Source of the DNA: Bacteroidota bacterium
Lineage (GTDB): Bacteria; Bacteroidota; Bacteroidia; UKL13-3
Assembly: GCA_947460565.1 (NCBI GenBank)
Contig: CANHJJ010000105.1
Span: forward strand, 1-6,544
Direction: 5' to 3'
Length of the DNA stretch: 6,544 nucleotides
The translations under genes and the position numbers were made by a program. Below, piece by piece: positions 6,135-6,544 of this stretch. Within the stretch, counting starts at the first letter, position 1. Each line of letters opens with the position of its first letter. The notes beneath the pieces were generated by a model. The model was not told the DNA's origin, did not search any database, and saw only the letters and a list, made by a program, of their open reading frames with translations.

Positions 6135-6290
6135 ATGGGAAATATACTTTATGCCATTGCAGTCATTCTGGTCATTATTTGGGCCATTGGATTTTTAGGC
6201 TATAGCAGTGGAGGCATCATTCATATTCTTTTGGTAATTGCCATTATAGCGGTTATTCTTAGAATTATTCAAGGTAAAGACCCTATTTAA
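6135..6290 (+). CDS. Lmo0937-family small membrane protein
   Basis: This 51-residue protein runs from ATG 6135 to TAA 6288-6290. It reads MGNILYAIAVILVIIWAIGF, LGYSSGGIIHILLVIAIIAV, ILRIIQGKDPI. Two hydrophobic helices (about residues 4-22 and 28-42) flank a short glycine-rich turn with a conserved histidine at position 30, followed by a basic tail (R43, K48). This is the standard layout of the Lmo0937 family (DUF5670), single-domain inner-membrane hairpin peptides of unknown function often found beside CsbD and other stress genes in Bacteroidota. Neighbouring genes lie 7 and 11 bases away on the same strand. Confidence in the family is high. Confidence 0.9.
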   Translation: MGNILYAIAVILVIIWAIGFLGYSSGGIIHILLVIAIIAVILRIIQGKDPI

Positions 6291-6301
6291 AAACACCTAT
6301 T

Positions 6302-6544
6302 ATGAAAAAAATAACAATGTTGGTTTTGATATGGGTTTCTTTTATTGGCTTAAAGGCCAATAATCCATCTCTTGACGAAAATAAAATTAATACTAGCCAA
6401 GAGGTGAATTTCATGCTAAATAGAATTCATGAAATTCAAGTGATGGATAAGTCGCAATTGGGAGTAGGAGAAAAAAGGATACTAAAGAAGGAAGTACAAG
6501 AAATTAGCCAAAGGCTTAAAATATTGGAACCTGGTATTTACCTA
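6302..6544 (+). CDS. small exported protein of unknown function, cut by the window end
   Basis: The open frame from ATG 6302 runs to the last base, giving 81 residues without a stop. It opens with a signal peptide (MKKITMLVLIWVSFIGLKA then NN, cleavage after A19). The mature part is a charged helix: VNFMLNRIHEIQVMDKSQLG, then EKRILKKEVQEISQRLKILE. The visible end is PGIYL. From memory, Bacteroidota homologues with this ML-RI-EI-x-x-MD motif continue with a short very hydrophobic C-terminal segment after G-x-YL, which would lie outside the window; that part is recollection and not seen. It starts 11 bases after the Lmo0937-type gene and is the last visible member of the cluster. No function is assigned. 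Confidence 0.8.
   Translation, partial: MKKITMLVLIWVSFIGLKANNPSLDENKINTSQEVNFMLNRIHEIQVMDKSQLGVGEKRILKKEVQEISQRLKILEPGIYL

Overview
The window looks like a piece of a Bacteroidota chromosome. It is AT-rich, its start codons are preceded by A/T-rich leaders without clear Shine-Dalgarno sequences, and it encodes a large exported protein with a type IX secretion (T9SS) type A sorting domain. The small stress and envelope genes at the right end also match families I know from flavobacteria and sphingobacteria. Genus cannot be fixed from this sequence alone.

Layout. Left edge (1-361, minus strand): a PIN-domain, VapC-like ribonuclease-toxin gene. It runs off the window and is broken by a +1 frameshift in a four-base homopolymer at 82-85. 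Bases 362-774 are non-coding and carry a REP-like inverted/tandem repeat. Bases 775-3372 encode an 865-residue secreted protein with an N-terminal DUF3494 (ice-binding-like) domain, a long extracellular middle and a C-terminal sorting domain. Bases 3373-3584 hold a second copy of the repeat and then a strong hairpin with a perfect 17-bp stem. Bases 3585-4472 encode a six-helix YihY/BrkB-family inner-membrane protein. Bases 4473-4895 are non-coding and hold a cluster of three TTC-centred hairpins and a fragment resembling another dispersed bacterial repeat.

The right end (4896-6544) is a tight five-gene cluster on the plus strand with gaps of 28, 7, 7 and 11 bases. In order it encodes a CsbD-family stress protein, a coiled-coil lipoprotein, a small outer-membrane beta-barrel, a 51-residue Lmo0937-type double-helix membrane peptide, and a small exported protein cut by the window edge. 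Each predicted product lies in a different compartment: cytoplasm, lipid-anchored, outer membrane, inner membrane and exported. I read it as an envelope-stress operon; that role is inferred from the families and not shown by the sequence.

The observations most worth following are the homopolymer frameshift in the PIN gene, the identical 30-bp direct repeats with 19-bp tandem periodicity that bracket the DUF3494 gene, the hairpin ending ten bases before the yihY-like start, the three-hairpin element, and the compact stress cluster. I saw no tRNA, rRNA, CRISPR array, transposase or integrase.
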